The notes beneath the pieces were generated by a model. That model saw nothing but the letters and a program-made list of their open reading frames with translations, searched no databases and was not told where the DNA came from. This document shows, piece after piece, positions 1 through 9,979 of a stretch of 41,412 bases of DNA (position 1 is the stretch's first letter; the number at the start of each line of letters is the position of its first letter). A program made the translations under genes and the position numbers. The DNA comes from a virus. The DNA is taken from IMG/VR virus record IMGVR_UViG_3300032289_002198, positions 1 to 41,412 of that record. One strand, 5' to 3'.

Positions 1-1
1 A

Positions 2-3000
2 ACCTTGTGTTTCTTTATAAGTATTAAGAGGACCGCTTCTAGAAAAAGTGTCTAATTGACCACCAACTGCGCTGAAATTGCGATCTTTAACACTTGTTGA
101 TATATCACCAGCTAATTGATTTTTTAACTCATTTTGCTGTCTTTTAATAGATTCACTTCTTATTTGAGCTATGCTTATACCGCCACCAACAATACCACCA
201 ATGATTGCTCCTGGGACACCTCCAAACTGCGCTCCTGTAGCGGCACTACCACCAATATTAGCCATTATAGATCCTGCTCCAGCAACATAAGAATTCTCTG
301 AAGCTGCTAGACTAGTTCCTACAATACTAGTTGCTAAACCTCCTAAGCCAATTTTTTGTATTCTTCCTTGTCTCCTCATCTCCATAGCCTGTCTTCTTTG
401 ATTTACATTATTAATAGTTTCTCTAGCAGCTCTTCTAGATTGCTTATCTCCTCCACCAGAAGATAATAAATTTTGTGCCTCTATTTCTGCTTGTAATAAT
501 TGATCGTCGATTTTCTCACTTTTAAGATTATCCATTAAGAAACTACCAGTTCTTAAAAAAGCTCCTCTTACTATTCCTGGTCTGGTATTTTTTTGAATTC
601 TATTTGCTTCGCGCGCTTGATCCGCAGTTGTAGCGCTTCTAAATACTTGACCATAAGTACCAGTACCAAGATCTTGCCTTTGTTGAGCTTGTTGTTTTCT
701 AACATTTGCTAATTCAGTAGTCGCCGCAGTTGCTTTAATTTGCGCATCAGCGGTAGCTTGAGTTTGTTTAGACAAATCATTAAAATAATTTTTAACTTCT
801 TTTGAAACTCCACTGAATTGATCTAAAGTAACTGTGCCTTTTTTTACAGCATCAGTAAATTGAGATATATTCTCTATTCCTTTTCCTTTTAGCTCAGCTC
901 TATTATTTTGAATAACTGAAGCTATTCCTTTTCTTAAATTAGAATTGCCTCCAACTTTTTCTGTTTGAGATTCTAATGATTTTAATTTAGATTGCTCCGC
1001 CCTAGCTAATTCGCTGGTAGTTTTTGCAAAACTTTCTGCTTGATATGCTTGATCTTTAATATCGAATTGGCCAGTCTTTACATCATAAGCCTTTCTTGCT
1101 TCAGTATACTCTATTTCTGCTCTCAAGAGGTCTCTATTAGTTACGCGCTCTCTACCTTTAATTGGAGCTTCAGCGGCTTCTTTTTCTTTTAATAGGGCTT
1201 GCTCTTCTTTCTGTAGATTTTTTAAAGTTATTGGTTCTAGGCCAGTAGTTTTCTTTTGAGCTTCTCTATTAGCATTAAGCTTTCTATTTACTTCTTCAAC
1301 TTTTCTTTGTTGCTCTTGAGTTCTATTTATATCTTTCAATTTAGCAGAAGCTAAATTAACTTCAACATATTCATTCTCAGCGCCCTCTGGAACATATCTT
1401 GGTTGATTTAGAAAATCTTTATATCTTTGTCTTTTCTTTGTTAAAGCTGGAGACATTTCTGGCCCTATAGGGTCAGCATATTGTCTAGATTGCTCTACTT
1501 TTCTTCTTTCTGCTTCTTCACGGATTATTCTGATACCTTCAGTTCTAGCAGTCTCTCTATTCCTTCTTATATTAGGATCAAATTTTTCAGCATACTTTAA
1601 AGTTTTTTCTTCTAATGAATCAAATGCTTTTAAGACTTTTCTTCGAGCTTTTATTTGTTCTTCAATAGGCGCTCCACTTTTTATTAAATCTTCATAATTC
1701 TTTTTTAATGCCTGTGCATTCTTATGCAAAGATTGATGATAATCATTTATAGCTTTTATTTGAGGCGCGCTTAATTTAGTTGTAAGAGATTTTAATACTT
1801 TCGCATATTCTTTATTGCTTTCAAGAAAAACAGCAGCGCCTTCTCCTATTGGCACTTGATCTATACCCATCCTTCCTCTTTTTGCATACTCAGCTCTTTC
1901 TGGTTGAAATAATGAACCATATTGTTTCATGGTATCATCTATACCAAGAGCATGTACTGACTCATGAGCTGTATTTGTAAAATTCATATATTGTTTAGAT
2001 CTAAAGCCAACAGCTCCTTGATTAGTTGCGAAAGCAGCCCAATTATTTTTACTTCTATGTTTTTTATTTGCATATTCTTCTGAAAATACTGGCACTCCCA
2101 TCGCAGCCAATATTCTTAGATTCTCATTTTCAGATTCTGGCGCTGGTTTAGGATTTCTATAAGTTCTACTAGGAGCGGTACGCGCTGTTTTCCATAAATT
2201 TTTCATTGTATCAAAAAAACCACGTTTTGAACCATCTGAAAATTTTTGCAGTTTTCTAGTTCTTAACATATTTGAGGCTTTTTTATTTAATACAAAAGAG
2301 CCATTTTCTAAAAATGCAGGAAAGTTATCTTGATTACCTGAGCCGGGAACTGTGCCTACGAAACCACCTTTAGCGAAACCAGGTAATTTTGACCGAAGAA
2401 AATCCATTACAGTATTACGTCTTTTAACTAATACTGGATGGGTTAATGACTCATTATAAGTTTTTATTCCTTTATTACGCTCTTCTAAATATGATTTAAA
2501 AGATACTTCTTTAAAATTTTCTAATGAAGGATCTTTTATATATTTTTGAATATTTTTCTTTAATTCTTGTTTATATTTAATTAAATCATTAAAATTGACA
2601 CTTTGAGAAGCTTTGCCTTGAGCTCTTAAGATATCTTCAATCATATCTTCATTGAGCTGCATAGGAGGTAATAATTTTTTTATATCTGAATATTTAATAT
2701 TTTTTTCAGCAAAAACTGTCGCGCCTTCAAGTGGTAAATCGGCATAATCATTGCTAATAACTGCCTGCATAGCTAAAGTTTTAGCTGCAGCTGGCGTTTT
2801 AGGATCAAACCCTAATTCTTTATATTTATCCCCATGAATATACTGAGCTAAATAATCTCCATAATTAGCAATATAATTAGGTGTTTTTAATGCTTCATAA
2901 TCTAAACCAAAATGATGCATAGATTCATGGACTGCTGTATTTGAATTTACATATTTTTTATTTTGAAAACTTTTTAAATTTATTATTCCAATATCATCAA

Positions 3001-5902
3001 CTGAACTAGAAGTATCTATGCCCCCAGTTCCTACTGGAATCCCAATAGATGAAAAAAAACCTAAAACATCGTTATATTTTACATAATGAGGTTTAGTTCT
3101 AAATTCCTCTATACTATTAAAACCTCCTCCGATTCCCATTTTCTTAACACTATTCTTATTAAGAACATAACTACCATGAGGTAATGTCGCTGGAACAGAA
3201 TCTACACCCGCAAGCCCTTGTCTATTTATTTTCTCTAAATTATTTAATCCTATCCGCTGTACTTCTTCTGGGCTAAATACAACTTCACCAGGCATTAGTA
3301 ATGCATTAACTAAACCTCCAGCAGTTTCACGTTTCCTAATAGAAACGCCATATCCCAAATCAATATCATCTACTTCGCCACCTTGGCTAAAACCAGGCAA
3401 GTGTTTTTTTAATATAGATTGAACTAATCTTCTATTCTTAAGAATATTTTGTCCTTGACTAGTAGAAGTTAACTCTTCTTCAAATCTTTTTGTAAGAAAA
3501 CCGCTTTTATCAGTGTCATTTAAATTTCGATCCATTCGCCTAAAAGCATTACGACTTGCAATTGTAGAAAATATTGCACTATCTTCTGGATCAATATTTT
3601 CTGTTATATCAAATAAACTTTTTATTTTTAATTTACTTGATTGAATAGCTATAGGCGCGCCTTCTAAAGATATATTTTGTCCAGTTTTTTCAAATATTTT
3701 ACTTATTATCTCTTGAGTAGGTATTTCTCTTCGAATGCCATACCCTAATATTCTTGCATATTTTTTTATATATCTATTGTATAGAGAATCGTGATTTTTT
3801 AAATTATAAGCATCATAATCTACTCCTAAACCATGTACTAATTCATGCAACCCTGTGCCGCGCTTAGTTTTTAATGTATCAGATAAAGAAATAGTATTAA
3901 TTACTGGATCAAATTGGCCTTTAGAATCATTTGGAAGATATGGCATTAATCCTATACCTAAGTTGTTTAATAACAATTTATAATTACTCATGAATTCGCC
4001 GCCGCGAGACATTTGTTTTACGCTGTTCTTATTAAGCACATAACTACCATGAGGTAATGTTGCTGGTACAGAATCTACGCCCGCAAGTCCTTGCCTATTT
4101 AATTTTTGTAAATTACCTAATCCTATCTGCTGTACTTCTTCTGGACTAAATACTATTTCACCCGGCATTAAAAGAGCATTAACATAACCGCCTTGCGCAA
4201 ATTTCTTTCTTTTGTTTAGAGCTCCATATACTGTATCAAGCGTTTCATTTCCATAAATAGGAGGTCTTGTTAAAAATTTATCCATAAAAGGTACAGATGA
4301 AATATAACCAGCAGACCTTCTAGTTATCAAATCGTTAGGATTACTTCCTCTAATAATAGAGGCAGTTCCTTGTAGCATATTATAAGCTTTTGGAGCAAGT
4401 ATGCTTCCAATACCTGCTGCAAAACCAACTTGTAATGTTGGACTAAGAGTATCTAATAAAAAAGTTACCGCTTTAATAACTTCTCTTATTTGATCAAGCA
4501 TTATTTTAAATCCGCTACTCTCAGCTACTTTAGTGCCGAATGAAGCTAGGTCTTGTCCTATTTTTGTTATTTTATTAGATAAAGAATCCGCTGTTAATTC
4601 AGCGTCTTTAGAAAGTGAATTATCTCCCTTTCTAGCTTCTGCTAAAGCTTTATAACTATCAGCAACCCCAGTAATTAATGGAATTGCTATTTTTGCTTGA
4701 CGAACACCACCACCGATAGCATTAGCTACTTCAATAAACGTAGTAGTATTAGAACCTACATTTTGTAATTCTAGATTTAATTTTTCTGCAGCTTTTAATG
4801 TTCCAATAAACTCTCCTCTAGTATTTCTTAGAGAAAAATTTGCCCCCAATATTTCTTTTAATTTTGCTTCAACTGATGGGTCTTGCAATCTATTTATAAT
4901 AGTTCTTAAACCAGTAGAAACAACACTTTCAGATAAACGAGTTGTACTACGAATACTCGTAACTATAGAAGCAAATTCACGAAGTTTATCTAAATTTTTA
5001 TCCGCATTAGGAGAAACTCCTAAACCTAGAACATCACCTCCTAAAATACCTTCAGAAGCAGCAAAAACACCACCAGCGCTTTTAATAGCTTCAATAATGT
5101 TACCAGCTTCGACCGCATACTTTTTAGACAAAGTATTTAATGTACTTAAAAATTTATCAATATTTTTAGTAGATCCGTCAACATCTAATAATCTAAACTG
5201 AGCTATAGCAGATACAACACCTTCTGTAGTTTTTTCTAAATTATCGAAAGTTGGAACTAATTGAGTATTAGCTAGACTTCTCATTAGCCCTTGAATTGTT
5301 TTTAATCCAAAACCAGCTTGAGCTAAAGTATCTGAGGCTTCTAGTAAGTCTGTTGATGCGACACCAACATTTCTACTAAGTTCTAAAATACTAGAGGAGA
5401 ATTTATTAACTTCTGCTGCTGTATTACCAGTTATCTGTTGTAATTTAATTTGAGCACTATTAATTTTTATAATAGCATCAAAACCATAATCAATTGCTTG
5501 TACTATTTTCTGAACACCAGCAGAAGCTACGGCGAACTTTGCAAATTGTGCAAAACGAGTACTAACACCACCAACAAACGAATCAAATAAGTTAACTGTT
5601 TTATTTAATTTTTTAGTTTCTTTTTCTATATTAGAAGTAAAATCTCTATAACTAGAGATTGCTTTTTGAGTATTTCTCTCAATAGAAGAAGACATTCCTT
5701 TGCCGATATTTTCTGTTTCTTGAACTAAACTTCTTGCTTTATTTTTAATCTGATCAAAATTAGCAGCGCTCGCCCCTTTAACAGCTAAGTTAATAGGAAT
5801 AGAGCCGCCCAACTCTTTACGAATTTGAGCGGCTATATCTGAAACGCCTTTTTTAGGGCTAAAGTTAAGTTCTACTTGCCCACGAAGTTTAAAATCGGCC
5901 AT
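2..5902 (-). CDS. Tape measure protein with three embedded zincin-like domains (C-terminus cut by window edge)
   Basis: The reading frame is open from the ATG at 5902 to the left edge, at least 1967 codons without a stop, so the C-terminus is missing. The length, position after tail tube and chaperone-type genes, helical N-terminal half (about residues 1-560), coiled-coil region (about 1400-1800) and late Gly-rich hydrophobic stretch (about 1850-1925) fit a tail tape measure protein, which sets tail length and is ejected with DNA. Segments rich in GG..V..PGE..VLNK (about 567-640, 834-925, 1173-1220) are typical of tape measure proteins. After each comes a metalloprotease-like unit: HELVH at 686 with Glu 747, HESMH at 992 with Glu 1059, HESVH at 1313 with Glu 1354; each Glu sits in an EGA motif. 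I checked that all six sites are in frame with the ATG. The ribosome site AAAGG lies rather far upstream (about 12 bases). Confidence 0.9.
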   Translation of the reverse strand, partial: MADFKLRGQVELNFSPKKGVSDIAAQIRKELGGSIPINLAVKGASAANFDQIKNKARSLVQETENIGKGMSSSIERNTQKAISSYRDFTSNIEKETKKLNKTVNLFDSFVGGVSTRFAQFAKFAVASAGVQKIVQAIDYGFDAIIKINSAQIKLQQITGNTAAEVNKFSSSILELSRNVGVASTDLLEASDTLAQAGFGLKTIQGLMRSLANTQLVPTFDNLEKTTEGVVSAIAQFRLLDVDGSTKNIDKFLSTLNTLSKKYAVEAGNIIEAIKSAGGVFAASEGILGGDVLGLGVSPNADKNLDKLREFASIVTSIRSTTRLSESVVSTGLRTIINRLQDPSVEAKLKEILGANFSLRNTRGEFIGTLKAAEKLNLELQNVGSNTTTFIEVANAIGGGVRQAKIAIPLITGVADSYKALAEARKGDNSLSKDAELTADSLSNKITKIGQDLASFGTKVAESSGFKIMLDQIREVIKAVTFLLDTLSPTLQVGFAAGIGSILAPKAYNMLQGTASIIRGSNPNDLITRRSAGYISSVPFMDKFLTRPPIYGNETLDTVYGALNKRKKFAQGGYVNALLMPGEIVFSPEEVQQIGLGNLQKLNRQGLAGVDSVPATLPHGSYVLNKNSVKQMSRGGEFMSNYKLLLNNLGIGLMPYLPNDSKGQFDPVINTISLSDTLKTKRGTGLHELVHGLGVDYDAYNLKNHDSLYNRYIKKYARILGYGIRREIPTQEIISKIFEKTGQNISLEGAPIAIQSSKLKIKSLFDITENIDPEDSAIFSTIASRNAFRRMDRNLNDTDKSGFLTKRFEEELTSTSQGQNILKNRRLVQSILKKHLPGFSQGGEVDDIDLGYGVSIRKRETAGGLVNALLMPGEVVFSPEEVQRIGLNNLEKINRQGLAGVDSVPATLPHGSYVLNKNSVKKMGIGGGFNSIEEFRTKPHYVKYNDVLGFFSSIGIPVGTGGIDTSSSVDDIGIINLKSFQNKKYVNSNTAVHESMHHFGLDYEALKTPNYIANYGDYLAQYIHGDKYKELGFDPKTPAAAKTLAMQAVISNDYADLPLEGATVFAEKNIKYSDIKKLLPPMQLNEDMIEDILRAQGKASQSVNFNDLIKYKQELKKNIQKYIKDPSLENFKEVSFKSYLEERNKGIKTYNESLTHPVLVKRRNTVMDFLRSKLPGFAKGGFVGTVPGSGNQDNFPAFLENGSFVLNKKASNMLRTRKLQKFSDGSKRGFFDTMKNLWKTARTAPSRTYRNPKPAPESENENLRILAAMGVPVFSEEYANKKHRSKNNWAAFATNQGAVGFRSKQYMNFTNTAHESVHALGIDDTMKQYGSLFQPERAEYAKRGRMGIDQVPIGEGAAVFLESNKEYAKVLKSLTTKLSAPQIKAINDYHQSLHKNAQALKKNYEDLIKSGAPIEEQIKARRKVLKAFDSLEEKTLKYAEKFDPNIRRNRETARTEGIRIIREEAERRKVEQSRQYADPIGPEMSPALTKKRQRYKDFLNQPRYVPEGAENEYVEVNLASAKLKDINRTQEQQRKVEEVNRKLNANREAQKKTTGLEPITLKNLQKEEQALLKEKEAAEAPIKGRERVTNRDLLRAEIEYTEARKAYDVKTGQFDIKDQAYQAESFAKTTSELARAEQSKLKSLESQTEKVGGNSNLRKGIASVIQNNRAELKGKGIENISQFTDAVKKGTVTLDQFSGVSKEVKNYFNDLSKQTQATADAQIKATAATTELANVRKQQAQQRQDLGTGTYGQVFRSATTADQAREANRIQKNTRPGIVRGAFLRTGSFLMDNLKSEKIDDQLLQAEIEAQNLLSSGGGDKQSRRAARETINNVNQRRQAMEMRRQGRIQKIGLGGLATSIVGTSLAASENSYVAGAGSIMANIGGSAATGAQFGGVPGAIIGGIVGGGISIAQIRSESIKRQQNELKNQLAGDISTSVKDRNFSAVGGQLDTFSRSGPLNTYKETQG
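3150..4184 (-). repeat. Direct DNA repeat within tape measure gene
   Basis: Bases about 4020-4184 and 3150-3314 are clearly homologous over roughly 165 bases with scattered, mostly third-position differences. They encode the same linker (NALLMPGE, FSPEEVQ, RQGLAGVDSVPATLPHG, SYVLNKNSVK). The copies are 870 bases (290 codons) apart, so a whole linker plus protease-like unit was duplicated in tandem. A third, more diverged unit follows at about 2384-2240. Confidence 0.9.
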
Positions 5903-5921
5903 TATTTATAACAACCTTTAT

Positions 5922-6623
5922 TTAAGTTGTAACAGTCTCAATTTCTTTTTCATTAACAATCACAGGATTATCATTATCATCAAGAAATGGTTTAAATTCT
6001 TCTGGTTTTGGAGCATCTACAGGAGTTAAATCTTTATTATAAAAACCATATTTAACTAAGAATTCATTCTCAGGTAAGGTAGAGAAAAAATTACCTCTAT
6101 CTGGATATAAGATTTCTACCATACACGAGGCTGCTTTTTCTAATAGATTACTATCAGTGCAGTTTTCCCAATCTTGATATGTAGTAAAGACTCGCTTGCC
6201 TTCTGAATCAAACAAGCATGAATAAACTAAGAAATTAAATTTAGCATCTTCAGCCACGCTTTCAGCAGTTAAATCATCATATTTAGTTCTATAGCTTACT
6301 AAACTATATAGTTGTAAGCGAAGTAACTGAGCCTTTTCAGCTCTTTCTTTCATTTCTTTGAGTTTAATGCCGCCTGTTTTTAAAGGTTTAATAAGCTCAT
6401 CAATTTCATTGCGTAATTTATCCATCTTATCATAATCTTCTTGAGATAAAAGACCTAATTCTTTCAGTTTATCATCAAGTCGATCACGTGGCACGCTATC
6501 AGTTTTTAAAGCTTTATTATATTCGCTCATATAAACTTTTTTAGCTGCGCTTTCTATATTAATAGTAGGCTCAACTACTTTATACATTTTACCGTCGATT
6601 TCAAAAGTTTTAATATTACTCAT
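5922..6623 (-). CDS. Probable tail assembly chaperone or tail accessory protein
   Basis: This 233-residue acidic, largely helical protein is encoded immediately upstream of the tape measure gene, where tailed phages usually carry chaperones that coat the tape measure during tail assembly. No catalytic motif is visible. A charged helical segment covers about residues 45-110 and the C-terminal 40 residues are acidic and probably disordered. AGAGGA lies about 9 bases before the ATG. It starts three bases after the preceding stop, so it is co-transcribed. The role is inferred from position only; the family is not recognised. Confidence 0.5.
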   Translation of the reverse strand: MSNIKTFEIDGKMYKVVEPTINIESAAKKVYMSEYNKALKTDSVPRDRLDDKLKELGLLSQEDYDKMDKLRNEIDELIKPLKTGGIKLKEMKERAEKAQLLRLQLYSLVSYRTKYDDLTAESVAEDAKFNFLVYSCLFDSEGKRVFTTYQDWENCTDSNLLEKAASCMVEILYPDRGNFFSTLPENEFLVKYGFYNKDLTPVDAPKPEEFKPFLDDNDNPVIVNEKEIETVTT

Positions 6624-6626
6624 ATC

Positions 6627-6947
6627 CTAATCCTCTTTCTTTAAATCAAAATTGTAACTAAAATTTGCATTATGTATAATAAAATAGTCAAATTCTTTTT
6701 CTATATAAGAAATTCTACTATTTCCTAAATCTAATATTTTTGTTCTTGTTGATTGCCAAATTTCACGCATTTTTTTCTCTTGCTCTGTTAATTCATTATA
6801 ATCTTTTCCATGACCCCATAAACTACCAAAGCGTTCTTCCATAGAAGCTAATGCGCCGATCATTATTGTTTGGGCTTGTTTTTCAACATACTCTAGCAAG
6901 CTTTTTTTAGCCTGATGTGAGTACCTTTCATTTCTTTGCCTTTTCAT
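6627..6947 (-). CDS. Small helical tail-module protein
   Basis: This 106-residue, charged, helical protein of unknown family lies between the tail tube and tape measure genes. Its ATG overlaps the end of the preceding gene by 20 bases in another frame and is preceded by AGGAAA at a normal spacing, so independent initiation is likely. The overlap recalls the paired tail chaperones that many phages make by frameshifting, but a +1 or -2 shift would be needed and no convincing slippery site is visible. It is probably a tail chaperone or assembly factor by position. Confidence 0.5.
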   Translation of the reverse strand: MKRQRNERYSHQAKKSLLEYVEKQAQTIMIGALASMEERFGSLWGHGKDYNELTEQEKKMREIWQSTRTKILDLGNSRISYIEKEFDYFIIHNANFSYNFDLKKED

Positions 6948-7881
6948 TTAATTTTCCTAAAAAGTTTTTGGCAACCATTTTGTTAGCCTGATTATTCATA
7001 TTGTTAATACGCTTAGCGTCTTCAGCATCTTTAGCAACGACAAATATGTTTCCTCCTTTAACGCCAGCCCTATCTAATTGCTTATCTATATCTCTTTTTG
7101 CAATATCACCCTCTCTTTTCCTGCTATTATTAATAAGCCATCCATCAAGTAAATCTGAATCATCTAAAACTTCTTTATCTGGACAATTTGGATTTTGTTG
7201 AATAGCATCAAACATCTTTGAGGTATTTATAATTGTTATTTGCTCTTCATTTAAAATATCTTTATTATTAAATAAAGTATCTTTACATCCCCAATATAAA
7301 GACCATTCTTGATGTCTAGCTATTTTTCTATAGCAATCAGATGATATTTGCTCAAGATTATTATACACCTTATTTACAAAAGTAAATGAATCAGTGTTAA
7401 TTTTATTCATATTTTCATCATACAAAAGCTGCGCAGTAATCCATAATTTTGTATTATACTCTGCCCAATGATCAGCAGTTATAGTATAATATGTATTTTT
7501 TTTATTAGATAATTTTATTGCTTTTCTTTTTAAAGAATCTATAGTTTTTTTAAGTATTTTCATACTATATTCTGATTTTTGTTGATAAGCAAAAAAATAA
7601 TCTACTTTTACATCATCTATTTTTTCTGGCAGTTTTTCTATTTCGAGCAGTTCTTCTTTAGTAATCATATTTTTAGTTAAAGCCAAATCATGACTTTCTT
7701 CTAAACTAATAAAACTACTAGAAATGCCTTCAAAATATTTTTCTTCATAAAAAAACTCCGCCTGATGTAGTAAATCTACACTAGGCGGAGTATATATTAT
7801 AAATTTATCGTTTAATTTTAAATATGCTTTTCCTGAAAGCAAACGATAAATATATTTCTTTATCCTTGTGTCATCAAACAT
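6928..7881 (-). CDS. Unrecognised tail-module protein
   Basis: This 317-residue protein starts two bases after the tail tube stop codon. It is rich in Lys, Asn and Ile and mostly helical, with aromatic clusters at about residues 25-55 and 130-155 and an acidic DDSDLLDGW segment near 240-248. A basic region with many Asn and Gln follows to the C-terminus. No enzyme motif or membrane segment is seen. Position between tube and tape measure suggests a tail assembly factor or minor tail protein; I do not recognise the family. Confidence 0.45.
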   Translation of the reverse strand: MFDDTRIKKYIYRLLSGKAYLKLNDKFIIYTPPSVDLLHQAEFFYEEKYFEGISSSFISLEESHDLALTKNMITKEELLEIEKLPEKIDDVKVDYFFAYQQKSEYSMKILKKTIDSLKRKAIKLSNKKNTYYTITADHWAEYNTKLWITAQLLYDENMNKINTDSFTFVNKVYNNLEQISSDCYRKIARHQEWSLYWGCKDTLFNNKDILNEEQITIINTSKMFDAIQQNPNCPDKEVLDDSDLLDGWLINNSRKREGDIAKRDIDKQLDRAGVKGGNIFVVAKDAEDAKRINNMNNQANKMVAKNFLGKLNEKAKK

Positions 7882-7883
7882 TA

Positions 7884-9032
7884 TTACAGCAAGTAAGTTG
7901 CTCGGTTAGTCCACCAAGTTGCACCACTTGAATGTGGATCAGCATCGTGCATTACTGTGAAGTCATTGAAGGTTCGGAAAGTATAACTTACGTTAACTGA
8001 ACCACCACCAGCATCACCACCTGAATAATTCAATGATTGAAGCTTATTCTTTTTACCTAAGAATATTCTAGTGCCTTCGCAAGAAGCTACGCGAATTGTA
8101 TGATTCTTCAAGTTCATATCACCATTCCAACAAGCGCTGTTGCCGGTATTTAATATACCATTTGCGGTTGCTGATACTAGACCATGTGAACGAGGAACAA
8201 CCTGAATTTCAGTAGTAACTTCGACCGGGAACTGAATATAACGACAAACTGGTTCCAGAGTGCCTAGCTGATCAGTTCTTTCGCGTGTAATATTAGCTGA
8301 AACAGTAATACTTTGAACATTTGAATTATACGCATTGTCTACGAATTCATTAGTTCCAGAATTGCTGATGCCATCGATTATACTTGGAAGTATAGTTGCG
8401 TCTTCTTCTGCAACTTGCATATTACTATCTAAAGTTGCTGCGTTATAAGCAAATATCAAATGTTGCTTACGATTAACACCGTCTGGAGGGTTTTGAACTC
8501 CAGTAAATTGACCATTAACAGTGATGCCAGTAGAACGCGCTTGATCGGCAGTATTTAAAATTTTAGCATCATTTGATACTAAAATATCATTACCGATAAA
8601 ACTAATACTTTCTCGGAAAGCATCTCCAACACTGAAAGTATAAGAAATGTTCTGATAGTACATACCAGTCATTTGAACTGTATATTCAGGGACGCCGCTT
8701 GCAGAATCGTTAGTTGAATCGAAAACTGATAAAGCCAAAGAACAACGGGCATTAGCACGACCAGCTAAGGTCGGAGTAGTAGCGTCTCGGGTAGCTAAAT
8801 GATAAATAAGAGGATTGCCATCTAAAACTTTGTCAACACTAACATTAGTGTCTGGCAAATCTTCTAATTGTTGATAAACTTCTAATCTACCAAGTTGAAA
8901 TATTTCCTGCAATGGAACATCTAAACCTAAAGATAAGGTTTGAGCGCCTTTAACTGCAGTATATGTGCTGCTGCCTTCTCTTGCAATAGCTAATTGCTGG
9001 ACAGCGAAATAAATACGATCACAACGAGCCAT
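7884..9032 (-). CDS. Major tail tube protein
   Basis: This 382-residue beta-rich protein has the features of a large-phage tail tube subunit: an N-terminal segment reading LGLDVPLQEIFQLGRLEVYQ, then a conserved ED.PDT.VSVDKVLDG stretch at about 56-73, and a long beta-strand-rich body with few Lys. Codon use is less AT-biased than in neighbouring genes, as expected for a highly expressed virion protein. The gene has its own promoter-like GGTGTATAAT 30 bases upstream and a clear GGAG ribosome site. It lies after neck genes and before tape measure genes, the standard place for the tube. No sheath gene is adjacent. Confidence 0.8.
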   Translation of the reverse strand: MARCDRIYFAVQQLAIAREGSSTYTAVKGAQTLSLGLDVPLQEIFQLGRLEVYQQLEDLPDTNVSVDKVLDGNPLIYHLATRDATTPTLAGRANARCSLALSVFDSTNDSASGVPEYTVQMTGMYYQNISYTFSVGDAFRESISFIGNDILVSNDAKILNTADQARSTGITVNGQFTGVQNPPDGVNRKQHLIFAYNAATLDSNMQVAEEDATILPSIIDGISNSGTNEFVDNAYNSNVQSITVSANITRERTDQLGTLEPVCRYIQFPVEVTTEIQVVPRSHGLVSATANGILNTGNSACWNGDMNLKNHTIRVASCEGTRIFLGKKNKLQSLNYSGGDAGGGSVNVSYTFRTFNDFTVMHDADPHSSGATWWTNRATYLL

Positions 9033-9062
9033 TATTATTTCTCCAAAAAAAATGTACTATGT

Positions 9063-9072
9063 ATTATACACC
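9063..9072 (-). promoter_or_regulatory. GGTGTATAAT promoter-like element upstream of tail tube gene
   Basis: On the minus strand the sequence is GGTGTATAATACATAG, about 30 bases before the tail tube ATG at 9032. The same core occurs upstream of several other genes here. It contains a TATAAT -10 element without a recognisable -35 box, which fits a phage late promoter. Confidence 0.6.
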
Positions 9073-9079
9073 GGTTTTA

Positions 9080-9979
9080 TTATTTTGATGGGTTAAATAT
9101 TTCGAATCTTAACCTTACTCTTCCGATATATAAACTTGGGGTAGGACTTTCAAATGATGATGAGCCAACATTAACTATTCTGGTGCATTTCCAACTAGGT
9201 AAATCTGTATATTGCGCTCCTGTAGGAGTTCCATTACAATTTAATGGAAAAACACCAGAATCACTATTAAAAAGCGTAAAACTTTTATCATTTTGTAAAG
9301 TTAAAATAGATACTATTTTATCTCTTAAATGAGGATTTTCTGTAACTATATTGAAAACTATATCTTGGTAAAGCCAATGAGCGCTACTGCCAAGTTGTGC
9401 TCCCTCTTGATAAGAAGAAGATGTTTCTAAAACTATTGCTGGGGGTTGAACGCCGTATTGTCTTAATAAATTATAAACTTCCTCATTAGATGGGGTGCTT
9501 TCCCCATTATACATACTATCTATTAACTTAAACCACCATTCTCCTGATCCTTCCATATACACTTGAACTATTCTAAAAGAATAAGAAGCTGTTATAGTTC
9601 CAGAAGTTATTGTGCTACTTCTTACTTGTCCTAATGGATAATTTATCTCAAAATTATTACCAGTATCTAATACATTATTTACGTAGATTTCTGGTTCGGC
9701 CGGCTCTCCACTGTTGTATGAGACTTCTTCCCAAACCCAATCTTTCCTAGGAGCCGCCCAAATTTTATATCCAACTCCCACAGGAAGATCCACAGAAGTA
9801 AGATTGTAATACTTTGTCCCACAGTCATTGTTAACACCATTTTGTACATCTTCCCACGCGCCTATTTTAAGAAACGCGTAATCTATCCACGCTTTAATGT
9901 TACGCTGCAACTCAGTAGCAAAATCTACTGAAGAAAAATCATTTATATTATTGAAATCCCAATTATCGCAACAACTCAT
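9080..9979 (-). CDS. Probable neck/tail completion protein
   Basis: This 299-residue, aromatic-rich, beta-structured protein sits directly upstream of the tail tube gene, where tail terminator and neck proteins are encoded. The N-terminus (MSCCDNWDFNN) is Cys-rich, a WAAPRKDWVWEEVSY segment lies at about 74-88, and a helical EGAQLG..AHWLYQDIVFN stretch follows near 195. No enzymatic motif is visible. Its ATG overlaps the preceding stop as ATGA, so translation is probably coupled. A tail terminator or connector role is inferred from position. Confidence 0.5.
   Translation of the reverse strand: MSCCDNWDFNNINDFSSVDFATELQRNIKAWIDYAFLKIGAWEDVQNGVNNDCGTKYYNLTSVDLPVGVGYKIWAAPRKDWVWEEVSYNSGEPAEPEIYVNNVLDTGNNFEINYPLGQVRSSTITSGTITASYSFRIVQVYMEGSGEWWFKLIDSMYNGESTPSNEEVYNLLRQYGVQPPAIVLETSSSYQEGAQLGSSAHWLYQDIVFNIVTENPHLRDKIVSILTLQNDKSFTLFNSDSGVFPLNCNGTPTGAQYTDLPSWKCTRIVNVGSSSFESPTPSLYIGRVRLRFEIFNPSK

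Noticed and set aside
6928-6947. Possible programmed frameshift joining the 317- and 106-residue tail genes
   Set aside because: A +1 or -2 shift would be required, no convincing slippery sequence is present, and the second gene has its own ATG and AGGAAA ribosome site.
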